Assembly (NCBI GenBank): GCA_964625855.1
Contig: CAZVFC010000003.1
Span: 186,001 to 250,000, forward strand
Length of the DNA stretch: 64,000 bases
Direction of reading: 5' to 3'
From: JAPLUA01 sp964625855
GTDB taxonomy: Bacteria; Verrucomicrobiota; Verrucomicrobiia; Limisphaerales; UBA8199
Made by a program: the position numbers and the translations under genes. Below, piece by piece: positions 1-8,215 of this stretch (its first letter is position 1; each line of letters opens with the position of its first letter). The notes below the pieces were generated by a model. It worked only from the letters and a program-made list of their open reading frames with translations, ran no database searches and had not been told where the DNA came from.

Positions 1-491
1 GCGCGCAGGCGTCGCTGCCGGTCCGCCATTTGCCGCGCATACTCGCGCTCCGCTTCCCGAGCGTCAGCCTCCGCCTTCGCCTTGGCCTGGGCCTTGGGAT
101 CGGTCGTTGGGCGCTTGACCCGAGTGAACTCGATGGCCGGCTTCTTCGGCTTGGGCGCCTTGCTCGGCTCCACCGAATACTCCGGATCCTTGGGAGGGTC
201 GGGTTCCGGCGCTTTCTCCGGAGGCCGTGCCGGCGGCGGCTTGACCACCGGAGCGGGCGGCTCCGGCTCCGGCTTCGGTTGCTCAAATGTCGCCGGGGGC
301 GGGTTCGCCTTGGGGTTCCCGCCGCCCGAGATCAGCGCATCCACGGTCTTCAGCGGCACGAAATCCAGCACGGGCATCGTGTCCGGCGGATTCCGCGACG
401 CCACGAAGGCCGGGCCGATCAGCAAAATCAGCAGCAGCAACAGGTGAATACCTGTCGAAGCGACCAGACTCTTCTTTTGCAGTCGGTTCAT
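1..491 (-). CDS. tonB: TonB-like energy transducer, 3' end missing
   Basis: The reading frame starts at the ATG at 491 and stays open to the window edge, so about 163 residues of the N-terminal part are visible. They show a short basic start (MNRLQKK), one membrane segment at about residues 11-33, then a long proline/lysine/glutamate-rich stretch with PxPEPxP repeats and a charged helix rich in Ala, Lys and Glu. This is the normal build of TonB, which spans the periplasm and passes the energy of ExbB/ExbD to outer-membrane receptors. The globular C-terminal domain lies outside the window, so the family call rests on the N-terminus and on the position directly behind exbB and exbD. Its ATG shares one base with the exbD stop (TGATG), which implies translational coupling. 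TolA would be the alternative; the Pro-rich rather than purely Ala/Lys-rich linker favours TonB. Confidence 0.8.
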   Translation of the reverse strand, partial: MNRLQKKSLVASTGIHLLLLLILLIGPAFVASRNPPDTMPVLDFVPLKTVDALISGGGNPKANPPPATFEQPKPEPEPPAPVVKPPPARPPEKAPEPDPPKDPEYSVEPSKAPKPKKPAIEFTRVKRPTTDPKAQAKAKAEADAREAEREYARQMADRQRRLR

Positions 492-910
492 CAGCGTTTG
501 CCGGCCGGCTCCGTGCGCAGCGAATAGCGGCTGATCCCGTGGCGCTGGCAAGCGTCGGTTAGGGCGGCGAAATACTCTAACGGGCTCTTCCGGTCCGCGC
601 GAATATAGACGACCATATTCGGGCGCGCGCGGAAATCTTTGACTAACTCCCCCTCGAGCTGGCCCAGCGACATGGGCATCTTATCCAGCTTGTAGCCGCC
701 CTGGGGCGTGATCTCGACCGTGCGGATATCGTCTTTGCTTAGCTTCGGGTCGGGCTGGCCGCCTTTGGGCAGGTTGAGCCGGATGCTCTGCTCGAGCAGC
801 GGCGTAGTGATGACGAAGATGATCAGCAACACAAACGCCAGGTCCAGGAGCGGCGTGATGTTGATCTCGCTCAAGGTCACCAAGGCGCTGCGTTGTGAGA
901 AGCGTCGCAT
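491..910 (-). CDS. exbD: ExbD/TolR biopolymer transport protein
   Basis: This 139-residue protein has the usual ExbD size. After a short cytoplasmic tail it carries one membrane helix at about residues 20-40 with the motif NITPLLDLAFVLLIIF, including the conserved membrane aspartate (D23) that takes part in proton translocation. A small periplasmic domain follows (about 45-135), with a glycine-rich turn and an IRADRKSPLEYF segment typical of the family. It would work with the ExbB-like protein encoded directly upstream (the start codon follows the exbB stop without a gap) and energise the TonB-like protein encoded next. ExbD and TolR cannot be told apart from sequence alone; the TonB-like third gene favours ExbD. 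Confidence 0.92.
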   Translation of the reverse strand: MRRFSQRSALVTLSEINITPLLDLAFVLLIIFVITTPLLEQSIRLNLPKGGQPDPKLSKDDIRTVEITPQGGYKLDKMPMSLGQLEGELVKDFRARPNMVVYIRADRKSPLEYFAALTDACQRHGISRYSLRTEPAGKR

Positions 911-1639
911 TTACTCTTCCTCAAGATATTCCGTCTCCATCTTTGACACCAACTCCTGCGCAAAATTGTCCAGCTCGACCGTCAGGACGCGCAGGTTATG
1001 CACCAGCCAGTTGTAGCCGAACATGGAGGGAATGGCGACCAGCAAACCGGCGACCGTGGTGATGAGCGCCGCCGCCACGCCCGGCGCCATCGCGGTCATG
1101 CTCGCGCTGCCCTGCTGCGCGATATGCCCGAACGTGCTCATGACGCCCCAGACCGTGCCGAGCAACCCCAGGAACGGCGCGCCGCTCACCGCAATCGCCA
1201 GCAGGATCAGCCCCGATTCCAGCTTGAGCGATTCCTGCGCCACGGTGTTCTCCATGGAGCGCTTCACGTGTTCCATGCCTTTGAGGGAGACGAAGCGCTT
1301 GCGCCCGCCGCTCTCGGGGTTCTTCAGCCGGGCGTCCAGCTCCAGGCTCCCGGCTTGATAGACCGCGAACATCGGGCAGCCGTCGGCCTGAACCCGCCGG
1401 TCGAAGACATCCAGCACGTTCTTCTGGGTGCGGTATTCGGCGTTGAAGAACTGGTTGAGCTGCTTGGCGCGGCGCATCTGCACCGCTTTGGCGATCATGA
1501 CCGACCAGGCAATGATGGAGAAGAGGACGAGGCAGCCGATGATGACCTTGGCTTCAGGCGTGGCTTGTTCCCACACATAAACCAATTCATGCTTATTTGC
1601 GTTGGCGGCGGCAGCGGCTAAAAACACAGGTGCGTTCAT
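911..1639 (-). CDS. exbB: ExbB/TolQ/MotA-type proton channel protein
   Basis: This is a 242-residue inner-membrane protein of the MotA/TolQ/ExbB family. The first membrane helix (about residues 34-52, KVIIGCLVLFSIIAWSVMIAK) is followed by a cytoplasmic loop, then two helices at about 140-165 (LILLAIAVSGAPFLGLLGTV) and 185-210 (VAAALITTVAGLLVAIPSMF). The APFLGLLGTVWGVM and ALITTVAGLLVAIP stretches are the signature of the family. It forms the pentameric proton channel around the ExbD helices. It is the first gene of an exbB-exbD-tonB operon on the minus strand. The N-terminus (MNAPVFLAAAAANANKH) resembles the short periplasmic or signal-like leader often seen on verrucomicrobial ExbB proteins. 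The 156 bases upstream hold no gene. Confidence 0.93.
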   Translation of the reverse strand: MNAPVFLAAAAANANKHELVYVWEQATPEAKVIIGCLVLFSIIAWSVMIAKAVQMRRAKQLNQFFNAEYRTQKNVLDVFDRRVQADGCPMFAVYQAGSLELDARLKNPESGGRKRFVSLKGMEHVKRSMENTVAQESLKLESGLILLAIAVSGAPFLGLLGTVWGVMSTFGHIAQQGSASMTAMAPGVAAALITTVAGLLVAIPSMFGYNWLVHNLRVLTVELDNFAQELVSKMETEYLEEE

Positions 1640-1795
1640 CCCGACACGATCTCACTAAGACTCCGCGAACTTGGTCGTGAGGAATGGAAGCGCCCAAGCG
1701 GAACTCGTTCAAAAAACAACCGTATATCTAATGGACCTAACTGCCAAAGTTCTAACACGGCATCGAAAACTTGCAAAGCATATTTTGCAGAATAT

Positions 1796-3490
1796 TTAGG
1801 AACGCTTGCTGCCCCTGTCGAGGCCCGATTTGACCCGCCGAGCCAGCATGATTCCCGCAATCCCGACGCACCCCCACCCCAACCAGTCGCCGCGCCGATG
1901 GTAGAAGGTGGGTGGACGCGCTTGCCCGCTGGTCAGCAACGGGATTTCCGTCGTCATGGAGCCCGGCCCGTAAATCGTCCCTCGCTCGTCGCGGAAGACC
2001 TGGCGCAGGCGTCCGTGCGCGTCCACCCAGCCCGTCAGGCCGTTGTTCGAGCAGCGCACCAAGGGCAGGCCGTTTTCCACCGCGCGAAACACGGCACCCG
2101 CAGCGTGCTGCCACTGGGCCGCGCTTTCGCCAAACCACCCGTTGTTCGTGAGGTTCACCAGGAAATCGGTGTCGTCCTCCGCGGATTCGCGGGCCAGGAA
2201 CGGGAACATGTCCTCGAAGCAGATCAGTACCGCGGTCTTCACGCCCAGGTTGCCGAGGTGGAAAGGGACCGTCCGATCCCCGGGCGTGAAACCGCCTTCG
2301 ATCGGCGTAAACCACTTCACGAACGGCAGCCAGCGCACCAGCGGTATGTATTCACCGAAGACGACCAGGTTGCGCTTGCGGTAGCGGCTCTCGAATTCGC
2401 CTTCCGGCGTGACGAGAAAGCTGGCGTTGTAATACTCATATTCATCCGCCCTGGGATGGGCGGGCAGTCCAAGGTCGTCTGATCCGAGAATCAGCCACAC
2501 GTGATGCTGGCGGACGAGGTTGGTGATGGCGGGATAGGTGTTCGTATCCCAGCGCGCGTAGCTCGGCACGGCCGCCTCCGGCCAGATCAGCAGCTCAGGC
2601 TGGTTGGTCAGGGCTTGCTCGGAGAGCCGGATCACTTCGTGGAAGCGCTCCTGATCGCGGCTCGTATCCCAGATCAGCGTCTGTGGTATGCTCGGCTGAA
2701 CCAGCGTCACTTTGAGCGTGCGAGCGGCAGGCCCCTCCTCGGCAAGCTGCCGGAATCCGAAATTGAACACCAGCGCGACTACCGCCAGCGGTAGAATCAT
2801 CTCGCCCACCCACGCCGAGCGCAGCGTCGGCCGCAGCACGACCATTAAACCCGCCGACAACAGCGACAGCGAAACCCAGACGAGCAGGAAGGAAACGCCA
2901 TAGACGCCAGTGACCGAGGCGATTTGAATCAGCGGTACCATCTGATACTGCGACGAGCCAAGCAGGTTCCACGGAAAGCCGCTGAAGAGCCGCGCCACGA
3001 CCATCTCCAGCGCCACCCAGAGCGCCGCGCCTGAGATTGCCCACAGTGTCCGCTGCCCCCAGCTCCGCGCCAGCAGCCCGCCAAACCCCTCCGGCAGCCA
3101 TGCCGGATACGCCCCTCCCAGACCGTGGACTGCGGACCGTGGACCGTGGACTTGACCCAGGAGCCAAACCCACGTCGCCGGATAAAGAGCCAGGTATGCG
3201 CTCAGCGCCAGCCACCCTGCCGCCGGTCCCACCGGAATGGAATGCCACCGGTAGGGAATCAGCAGCAGCCAGTAGAGCGAGGCCAGGTAATGCGCCAATC
3301 CCGCCACATAGCCGATGCGAAAACGCTCCCACCCGCTCTTTCCCAGCGCCGCCGCCAGGATCAGGGCCGGGGCGATCCACGCCAGGCCCGCGACGCCAAC
3401 TTTGGGGAATGAAGCCGCCAGCAGGAGTCCCGCCAGAATGGCTGGCGGGTAACGACTCCGTAGCAACGAACCAGCGGCAAAGTATCTCAC
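1796..3490 (-). CDS. lnt: Apolipoprotein N-acyltransferase
   Basis: Lnt transfers an acyl chain from phospholipid to the N-terminal cysteine of lipoproteins in the inner membrane, the last step of lipoprotein maturation. The 564-residue protein has about seven membrane segments in its first 240 residues, with the family motif GFPWNLLG at 171-178, followed by a nitrilase-fold domain. The catalytic Glu-Lys-Cys triad is visible: E305 in LLIWPEAAVPSY, K372 in YRKRNLVVFGEYIP and C424 in VLICFEDMFP. It is somewhat longer than the E. coli enzyme (about 512 residues). Part of the extra length is the loop around residues 114-126, encoded by a dispersed short repeat (3121-3153) that has entered the gene in frame. 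It stands alone, between exbB and the amidohydrolase pair. Confidence 0.95.
   Translation of the reverse strand: MRYFAAGSLLRSRYPPAILAGLLLAASFPKVGVAGLAWIAPALILAAALGKSGWERFRIGYVAGLAHYLASLYWLLLIPYRWHSIPVGPAAGWLALSAYLALYPATWVWLLGQVHGPRSAVHGLGGAYPAWLPEGFGGLLARSWGQRTLWAISGAALWVALEMVVARLFSGFPWNLLGSSQYQMVPLIQIASVTGVYGVSFLLVWVSLSLLSAGLMVVLRPTLRSAWVGEMILPLAVVALVFNFGFRQLAEEGPAARTLKVTLVQPSIPQTLIWDTSRDQERFHEVIRLSEQALTNQPELLIWPEAAVPSYARWDTNTYPAITNLVRQHHVWLILGSDDLGLPAHPRADEYEYYNASFLVTPEGEFESRYRKRNLVVFGEYIPLVRWLPFVKWFTPIEGGFTPGDRTVPFHLGNLGVKTAVLICFEDMFPFLARESAEDDTDFLVNLTNNGWFGESAAQWQHAAGAVFRAVENGLPLVRCSNNGLTGWVDAHGRLRQVFRDERGTIYGPGSMTTEIPLLTSGQARPPTFYHRRGDWLGWGCVGIAGIMLARRVKSGLDRGSKRS
3121..3153. repeat. Dispersed GTCCACGG-type short repeat inside lnt
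   Basis: The units GACCGTGGACT, GCGGACCGT and GGACCGTGGACTT follow each other here; on the lnt strand they read as repeated GTCCACGGTCC. I recall tandem GTCCACGGTCCACGG arrays as dispersed intergenic repeats in verrucomicrobial genomes, from memory and not checked here. This copy lies in frame in lnt and encodes a loop between membrane segments (roughly VHGPRSAVHGLG). Confidence 0.55.
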
Positions 3491-3539
3491 CGGCGCCAGC
3501 TTGCCCCAAACGTCTCGAAAGGCAAGTGTGCGGGCTCGG

Positions 3540-5180
3540 TCAAAGTGGGGGGACCTGGCGCCGTCCTTGCCAGCCTGGACCGCGGACTACCTGTCCCGGC
3601 TTAGCCCCCGTATGCTCGCCGTCTCTCAACACCTGGACACCATTGACGAACACATCGCGCACGCCGGTGGCATACTGCTGCGGCTGTTCGAACGTAGCGT
3701 GGTCCTGAATGGTAGCAGGGTCGAACACGACGACGTCGGCAAAGCAACCGGCCTTGAGCGTACCGCGGCGATCCAGCTTGAGGTTGGCCGCGGGCAACCC
3801 GCTTAGCCGGTGGATGGCGGCTTCGAGCGGGACGAGCTTCTCCTCGCGCACGTATTTGCCCAGCAGCTGGGCGACGTTGCCGTAGGCGCGGGGATGCGGA
3901 TTTGATTTGAGGAAGACGCCTTGAGGCGCGAACGAGCCTTCATCCGATCCAAAGCTCACCCAGGGAAGCTTGAGCTGCCGGCGCACGTTGTCCTCGGACA
4001 TGATGAAGTAGATGGCATCCACGCGACCCTTGTCCTCCGCAACGAGGTCCATGGCCGCTTCCTCCGGCGAAGTGGTGCGCATCTCGGCGACCTCGGCCAG
4101 CGTTTTGCCGGTGAGCGGTTTGAGCGCTTCGCTCTTAAATCCCGCCAGCACAATCTTGTCCGGGGAGCCCGCGGCCACGAAGAAGTTCTCCCAATCCTCC
4201 GCGGGCGCGGCCATTTCGCGCTTCACGCGCTGGCGCACGATAGGGTCCTTAAGGCGCTTCACCCATTCTTCCAGCCCGCCTTCCTGGACCCAGGGCGGCA
4301 TCGCGGCGTCGAGACCCGTGCCGGCGGCGGTGTAGTTGTACATGTCGGCGGTGATGGCCATTCCCTCGGCTCGCGCGGCCTCGATCTTCCGGATGAGCGG
4401 CTCCAGCTTGTGCCAGTTGGGCCGGCCCGCGGCTTTCAGGTGATAAATCTCTGCCCGGATCCCGGCCTCGCTGGCGATGCGGATCAGCTCGTCCGCCCCT
4501 TCGAGCAGCCGGGTGCTCTCGCTGCGGAGATGCGAGATGTAAAGCCCGTCGTATTCGGCAGCCACCCGGCAAAGGGCGACCAATTCGTCCGTCTTCGCGT
4601 AACAAGCCGGCGCGTAGATCAGGGACGAAGAGATGCCCAGCGCGCCTTCGGCCATAGCCTCGCGCACAAGCTGTCTCATGCGCTCCAGTTCCTCCGAAGT
4701 GGGCGGGCGGTCCGTATAGCCGACCTCATGCACGCGCGCCGTGGTGGCGCCCACGAAGGACGCGACGTTGCAGGAGACGCCGCGCCTCACAAGATGCTCG
4801 AGGTATTCGCCGAGGGTGGTCCACTCGATGTCGTACTTGATGTCCCCCTGCCGCTCACGAAGCTGCCGCTTCATGGTCGGGTTGAGCGGTCCCATGGATG
4901 AGCCTTCGCCCATCACTTCGAGCGTGACGCCCTGCCGAATGTCGCTCTGCGAGCGCCCATCCTCGATGAGCGAGCGGTTGGCCCAGCTCAGCATGTTGAT
5001 GAACCCCGGCGCGACTGCCAGTCCCCTGGCGTCCAACTCGGTCCGGCCCCGCGCGCCGGGCAGGGCGCCGATCGCCGCGATGGTCTGCCCGTTGACAGCG
5101 AGGTCGCCGGCCGCCGGAGGACCGCCGGTGCCGTCGTAGATCGTGCCGTTGCGGATGACGAGGTCGTATTGGGTGGGCAT
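3540..5180 (-). CDS. D-aminoacylase-like amidohydrolase
   Basis: This 546-residue protein belongs to the N-acyl-D-amino-acid deacylase branch of the amidohydrolase superfamily. It opens with the small beta-sandwich typical of the group (YDLVIRNGTIYDGTGGPPAAGDLAVNG), has the family signatures QGVTLEVMGEG, YISHLRSES, YHLKAAGRPNW and SFGSDEGSFAP, and ends with the returning sandwich strand (AGCFADVVVFDPATI). The N-terminal HxH metal pair expected after PGFI is replaced by NMLSWA (about residues 62-67), while the downstream His and Asp positions remain. I recall this replacement from a large subfamily, so the enzyme may use one metal or a different substrate. It has no signal peptide. The gene begins 12 bases behind the other amidohydrolase gene and is probably in its operon. 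Exact substrate unknown. Confidence 0.8.
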   Translation of the reverse strand: MPTQYDLVIRNGTIYDGTGGPPAAGDLAVNGQTIAAIGALPGARGRTELDARGLAVAPGFINMLSWANRSLIEDGRSQSDIRQGVTLEVMGEGSSMGPLNPTMKRQLRERQGDIKYDIEWTTLGEYLEHLVRRGVSCNVASFVGATTARVHEVGYTDRPPTSEELERMRQLVREAMAEGALGISSSLIYAPACYAKTDELVALCRVAAEYDGLYISHLRSESTRLLEGADELIRIASEAGIRAEIYHLKAAGRPNWHKLEPLIRKIEAARAEGMAITADMYNYTAAGTGLDAAMPPWVQEGGLEEWVKRLKDPIVRQRVKREMAAPAEDWENFFVAAGSPDKIVLAGFKSEALKPLTGKTLAEVAEMRTTSPEEAAMDLVAEDKGRVDAIYFIMSEDNVRRQLKLPWVSFGSDEGSFAPQGVFLKSNPHPRAYGNVAQLLGKYVREEKLVPLEAAIHRLSGLPAANLKLDRRGTLKAGCFADVVVFDPATIQDHATFEQPQQYATGVRDVFVNGVQVLRDGEHTGAKPGQVVRGPGWQGRRQVPPL

Positions 5181-5192
5181 GGCGGTTAGCGC

Positions 5193-6596
5193 CTATTTGG
5201 GCCGCGGGCGATTCTTATACTTCTCGTACAGCCGGGTGTGGCGGCTTTCCAGGCTGACCTCGCTGCCCGCGATCCACATCCGCTTCACGTTGCTGCGGAT
5301 GTCGAGGATGTCGCCGTCGGCGGCAAAGAGGGTCGCCTCCTTGCCAGGTTCGAGCGAGCCGAGGCGGTCAGCGACGCCGGCAATCTGCGCCGGGTAGAGT
5401 GTCAGGCCTTTCAGCGCTTCGCCTTCCGGCAGGCCAAAGGCGACGGCCTGGGCTGCCGAGTACGGCAAGTTGCGGATGAGCGCGGCGTCGAAGCCGTCCG
5501 AGCCGAGGCTGAAGGTGACCTGGACGCCGGCCTGCTGCAGCCTGGCCGGTGCCCGAAACTGAACGTCATACGAGTCTGTGTCACGGCTCGGCAAAGTGAA
5601 CACCTGGTCATACACGACGGGGATCTTCTGCGCGGCGACTTGGTCGGCGGCCATCCACGCGTCGCGCGCCCCGGCGAGTATGACCTGGCAACCGTTCGTG
5701 CCGGCCCAGCCCAGGGCGGCCTTGATCTGGCGTATCTCGTTGGCGTGAACCACGACCGGCAGTTCCCCCCGCACGTAAGGCAACATGGCTTCCCAGGCGG
5801 GGATGAGCGCCGGCGCTTTGGCATCGCCTTTGGCTGCGGCGTCCTTCGCTTTGGCGTAGGCCTTCGCTTCCGCAAAGAAATCCTCGACCGCCCGCAGCCG
5901 GGCGCGGCGTTCTTTGGCCTGGTCCTCGAGCGACTTCCACTTGGCTTTGTCCCGTGCCTTATCCTTGGGCGTGGTATTGAGGGCCATCGCCGGCCAGAAC
6001 AAATGCAGCGCGATGGGTTTACGGATGGTCATTTGCTCGGTCGTCCAGCCGGCGGTGGCCACCAGCGCGGACTGGCCCGAAATGATGTGTCCTTGGGGCA
6101 CAGGCTCGAACGAGGTGATGCCATTGGCGCGGGTGACGGGGATCAGCTCCGAATCCGGATTCACGGCAATCCACGATTCCACGTCCGGCGTGAAGTCTTC
6201 CCCAACCTCGGTGCTGTCCAGCGTCGCCCGGACCGCTTCAATCTCCGTGAGGCCCAAAACCGTGTTCAGCGCGATGAGCCCCGGGTAGAGATGCTGGCCC
6301 GCCAGGTCTATGGCTTGGGCGTCCCCGCCGTCGAGGGCCTTGCCGACCGCCGCGATCTTCCCGTCCTTGATCAACACCTGGCCGGGGGAGAGTGTCTCCC
6401 CGGACACGGTGTGGACGGTCGCCCCAGTGAGGAGCAAAGACGGCGCCGCGGACGAAGTCAATGCCAGGCCGGCGAGGGAAACAGGCAACAGCCACGCGCG
6501 GAAAGCAAACCATCGGGACTGCGGCGGTTTCATCAGCCAGGCGCTGACGCCTTTGGCGGGGCTTGCAGGGCGGACGAATGTAGGTAGTAGCTTCAT
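5193..6596 (-). CDS. Exported amidohydrolase-family protein (possibly non-catalytic)
   Basis: About 467 residues when started at the ATG at 6596, which overlaps the stop of the upstream PIN fragment as ATGA; a longer start at 6629 and a shorter one at 6533 (MKPPQSRW) are possible. A membrane or signal segment lies at about residues 32-50 (AWLLPVSLAGLALTSSAA), so the protein is probably exported. The rest has the imidazolonepropionase-like amidohydrolase layout: SLLLTGATVHTVSGE, GQVLIKDGKIAAVG, LYPGLIALNTVLGLTEI, NPDSELIPVTRANG, TLPSRDTDSYDVQF and a C-terminal KEATLFAADGDILDI. The HxH motif expected after PGLI is ALN, and few candidate metal histidines remain, so catalysis is doubtful. The middle has an Ala/Lys-rich helical insert (about 225-250). 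It is followed after 12 bases by the D-aminoacylase-like gene. Confidence 0.78.
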   Translation of the reverse strand: MKLLPTFVRPASPAKGVSAWLMKPPQSRWFAFRAWLLPVSLAGLALTSSAAPSLLLTGATVHTVSGETLSPGQVLIKDGKIAAVGKALDGGDAQAIDLAGQHLYPGLIALNTVLGLTEIEAVRATLDSTEVGEDFTPDVESWIAVNPDSELIPVTRANGITSFEPVPQGHIISGQSALVATAGWTTEQMTIRKPIALHLFWPAMALNTTPKDKARDKAKWKSLEDQAKERRARLRAVEDFFAEAKAYAKAKDAAAKGDAKAPALIPAWEAMLPYVRGELPVVVHANEIRQIKAALGWAGTNGCQVILAGARDAWMAADQVAAQKIPVVYDQVFTLPSRDTDSYDVQFRAPARLQQAGVQVTFSLGSDGFDAALIRNLPYSAAQAVAFGLPEGEALKGLTLYPAQIAGVADRLGSLEPGKEATLFAADGDILDIRSNVKRMWIAGSEVSLESRHTRLYEKYKNRPRPK

Positions 6597-6829
6597 GCGC
6601 TCCGGGGTAGGTACAACGATTCGTGACACGCGCGCAAGTCTTTCGGTTCGTCCGGCTGCGGCGAAGTCTGAATCACGTTCACGCCATTCAGCCCGAAATG
6701 GCCGGACGCCACCAGCAAGCGGGAGTCTTTCGAATGGATTTCTCTGAGTTCGTGTTCAGCCGCAGTCGCGAAGTGGATTGCGTCGCCGGCCCGCAATAAA
6801 GCATTACACCCGGTCTTCGGAGACAACAA
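6593..6829 (-). pseudogene. PIN-domain (VapC-type) toxin, C-terminal remnant
   Basis: The 78-codon frame ends with a sequence typical of the second half of a PIN nuclease: LLRAGDAIHFATAAEH, followed by SKDSRLLVASGHFGLNGVNVI. The aspartate in AGDAIHFATA and the one in SKDSRLL match the third and fourth acidic positions of VapC enzymes. The N-terminal half with the first acidic residue (LDTS-type motif) is not found upstream in any frame, and the region beyond 6921 is used by a gene on the other strand. I therefore read it as a decayed toxin fragment. Its stop overlaps the start of the amidohydrolase gene by ATGA. Confidence 0.5.
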
Positions 6830-6920
6830 TCGTGCTGCCCGTGCCGCCCCGGCTCAGTCTGCGGCTCTCGATCAGGCGCTTGATCGCAAGGCTGACAGAC
6901 CGGCGCCGCGCAAAACACCT

Positions 6921-7214
6921 ATGAAGATCATACTCTCCATCATCCTGGAACTTCTCACCTCGGCCCTGCAACTTCCTGCCTTCGCCCAAGGCACGGCGTT
7001 CACGTATCAAGGCTGGGTGGACGAGGGGTCGAGCTCGGCCAGCGGCTCTTTCGACATCGCCTTCAGCCTCTGGGACACGGCCGGCGGGCCGGCGCAGGTC
7101 GGCGCGACGGTGACCAACTTGGCGGTGGAGGTGAACAACGGCCTGTTTACGACCCCGGCGGCGAAGCTGGACGCGGAAGCCACGGCGGGAGCGGCCAAGC
7201 CGTGCAATGCGTGA
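6921..7214 (+). pseudogene. Truncated exported protein (AFTYQG family N-terminus)
   Basis: A 97-residue frame begins with a signal peptide (MKIILSIILELLTSALQLPAFA), followed by QGTAFTYQGWVDEGSSSASG and FDIAFSLWDTAGGPAQVG and then NGLFTTP. As I recall, the QGTAFTYQG(R/W)L... start followed by a YDLxFxLYDxxxGGxQVG stretch is common at the N-terminus of long secreted proteins in Verrucomicrobiota and Planctomycetota. In those the domain goes on for hundreds of residues; here it stops after 97 with an unrelated tail (EATAGAAKPCNA). It looks like the broken front end of such a gene. No function can be assigned. Confidence 0.45.
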
Positions 7215-7605
7215 GAACCGCAGATCCCCAGATTCAAGCCAACGCAGAGACCATGACGGGACTGGACGAAACGCTCCCCGGGGCGGCTCCTCGGAGTCAA
7301 ATGCTCATTGAGGAAGGGGCACCGGTCGCACAGACCCTCAGTGGAGTTCGGCCAGTGGGTTCTGGCACCGCATTTCGCGCTCAGGTTGCGGCCAACGGAG
7401 CCGTTGCCTCTGCGGAATCGGCTGCCGCCTTTGTCGAAAGCAGGTCACCCACGTGGCAGGAGTGGTTTCAAACGATGCAAGCAACGCGGCAGTATCGGGA
7501 GAGCCTTGGCGCGGTCGAAGTGATGTTTGAGCACTCACGAGCGCAAAAACGACTTTCCATTGGGCTGCACTTGTGCTTCATTTACTGCGTATGGGGGGGG
7601 GTGTA
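7215..7605. other. Gap without a convincing gene
   Basis: A 134-codon frame covers 7202-7606 on the plus strand but has no recognisable domain, signal peptide or conserved motif. It overlaps the end of the truncated protein before it and may be debris of the same lost gene. A run of nine G lies just before the next start codon. Confidence 0.3.
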
Positions 7606-8187
7606 ATGGCTGAAGGACGTATGAGAATGTCTGTAGTAACCAGAGTGCGCATTGGTTTCTCGGCCGCCATCTTTACGACGCTAGTGATTGTGGAAATGGT
7701 GGCCGCGTCAGGCATTAACATCCGTCAACGGGGTGGAGCCTTCTTTTGCGGGGCGCTTGCGCTGCTGGGATTCCTGGTCTGGGTCACCAGCCCCCCTGGC
7801 AAGGTTCAATTGGACCCGGAGGCCCCCCCGGGGCCAGCTCCACCTGAACATCCACTCGCCCCTTTCATGGGCCGCAGATTCTGGGGCAAGCTCCTGATGC
7901 TCTCGGCAATTGTGCTGGCCGGCGCCAGCGCGTATCGTTACACACAACCCAGACCAAAACCCCCACCGCCTGCCTTACCCGCTCCCCAGACCAAGCCGCC
8001 TGTTGTCTTCCCACCCCTCAAACTCGAGGGCATAATCGTTCACGGAACCCAGTCCTCAGCCCAGATTAACGGCCAGTTAGTGCACCTCGGGGAAGACATT
8101 CACGGCGTGCGGCTTGTCGGGGTGGACGCGGAACATGCCGTCGTGGAACTCCAAGGCCAGACCAACGTGCTTACCCTGTCGAAGTAA
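7606..8187 (+). CDS. Small membrane protein with GspB-like C-terminal domain
   Basis: About 193 residues from the ATG at 7606 (another ATG at 7621; upstream ATG at 7573 lies before the G run and is less likely). It has two membrane segments, about residues 14-32 and 40-56, a third at about 95-113 (GKLLMLSAIVLAGASAYRY), then a proline-rich linker and a C-terminal domain reading GIIVHGTQSSAQINGQLVHL and then DIHGVRLVGVDAEHAVVELQG. The INGQ...G...GVRL..V....V.L.GQ pattern is that of the periplasmic domain of the type II secretion accessory protein GspB (and some MshK/PilP proteins). Whether it serves the type II system encoded at 26996-39956 is inference. It stands alone and is followed by a hairpin. 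Confidence 0.6.
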   Translation: MAEGRMRMSVVTRVRIGFSAAIFTTLVIVEMVAASGINIRQRGGAFFCGALALLGFLVWVTSPPGKVQLDPEAPPGPAPPEHPLAPFMGRRFWGKLLMLSAIVLAGASAYRYTQPRPKPPPPALPAPQTKPPVVFPPLKLEGIIVHGTQSSAQINGQLVHLGEDIHGVRLVGVDAEHAVVELQGQTNVLTLSK

Positions 8188-8188
8188 G

Positions 8189-8215
8189 CCCTAACCGGTT
8201 CAAATCGGCTTAGGG
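8189..8215 (+). terminator. Hairpin behind the GspB-like gene
   Basis: Starting two bases behind the stop codon, CCCTAACCG pairs with CGGCTTAGGG across a short loop, with one bulged base. There is no T run, so it may stabilise the 3' end of the message rather than be a full intrinsic terminator. Confidence 0.4.

Noticed and set aside
1636..1860. Small frame (74 codons) between exbB and lnt on the minus strand
   Set aside because: It overlaps the end of lnt in another frame and has no protein-like features; the gap simply separates two genes.
3921..4901. Open frame of 326 codons on the plus strand
   Set aside because: Shadow of the D-aminoacylase-like gene; no recognisable features.
5238..6587. 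Long open frame (449 codons) on the plus strand
   Set aside because: It lies fully antisense to the exported amidohydrolase-like gene and has no domain, signal or motif; long shadow frames are normal at this GC content.
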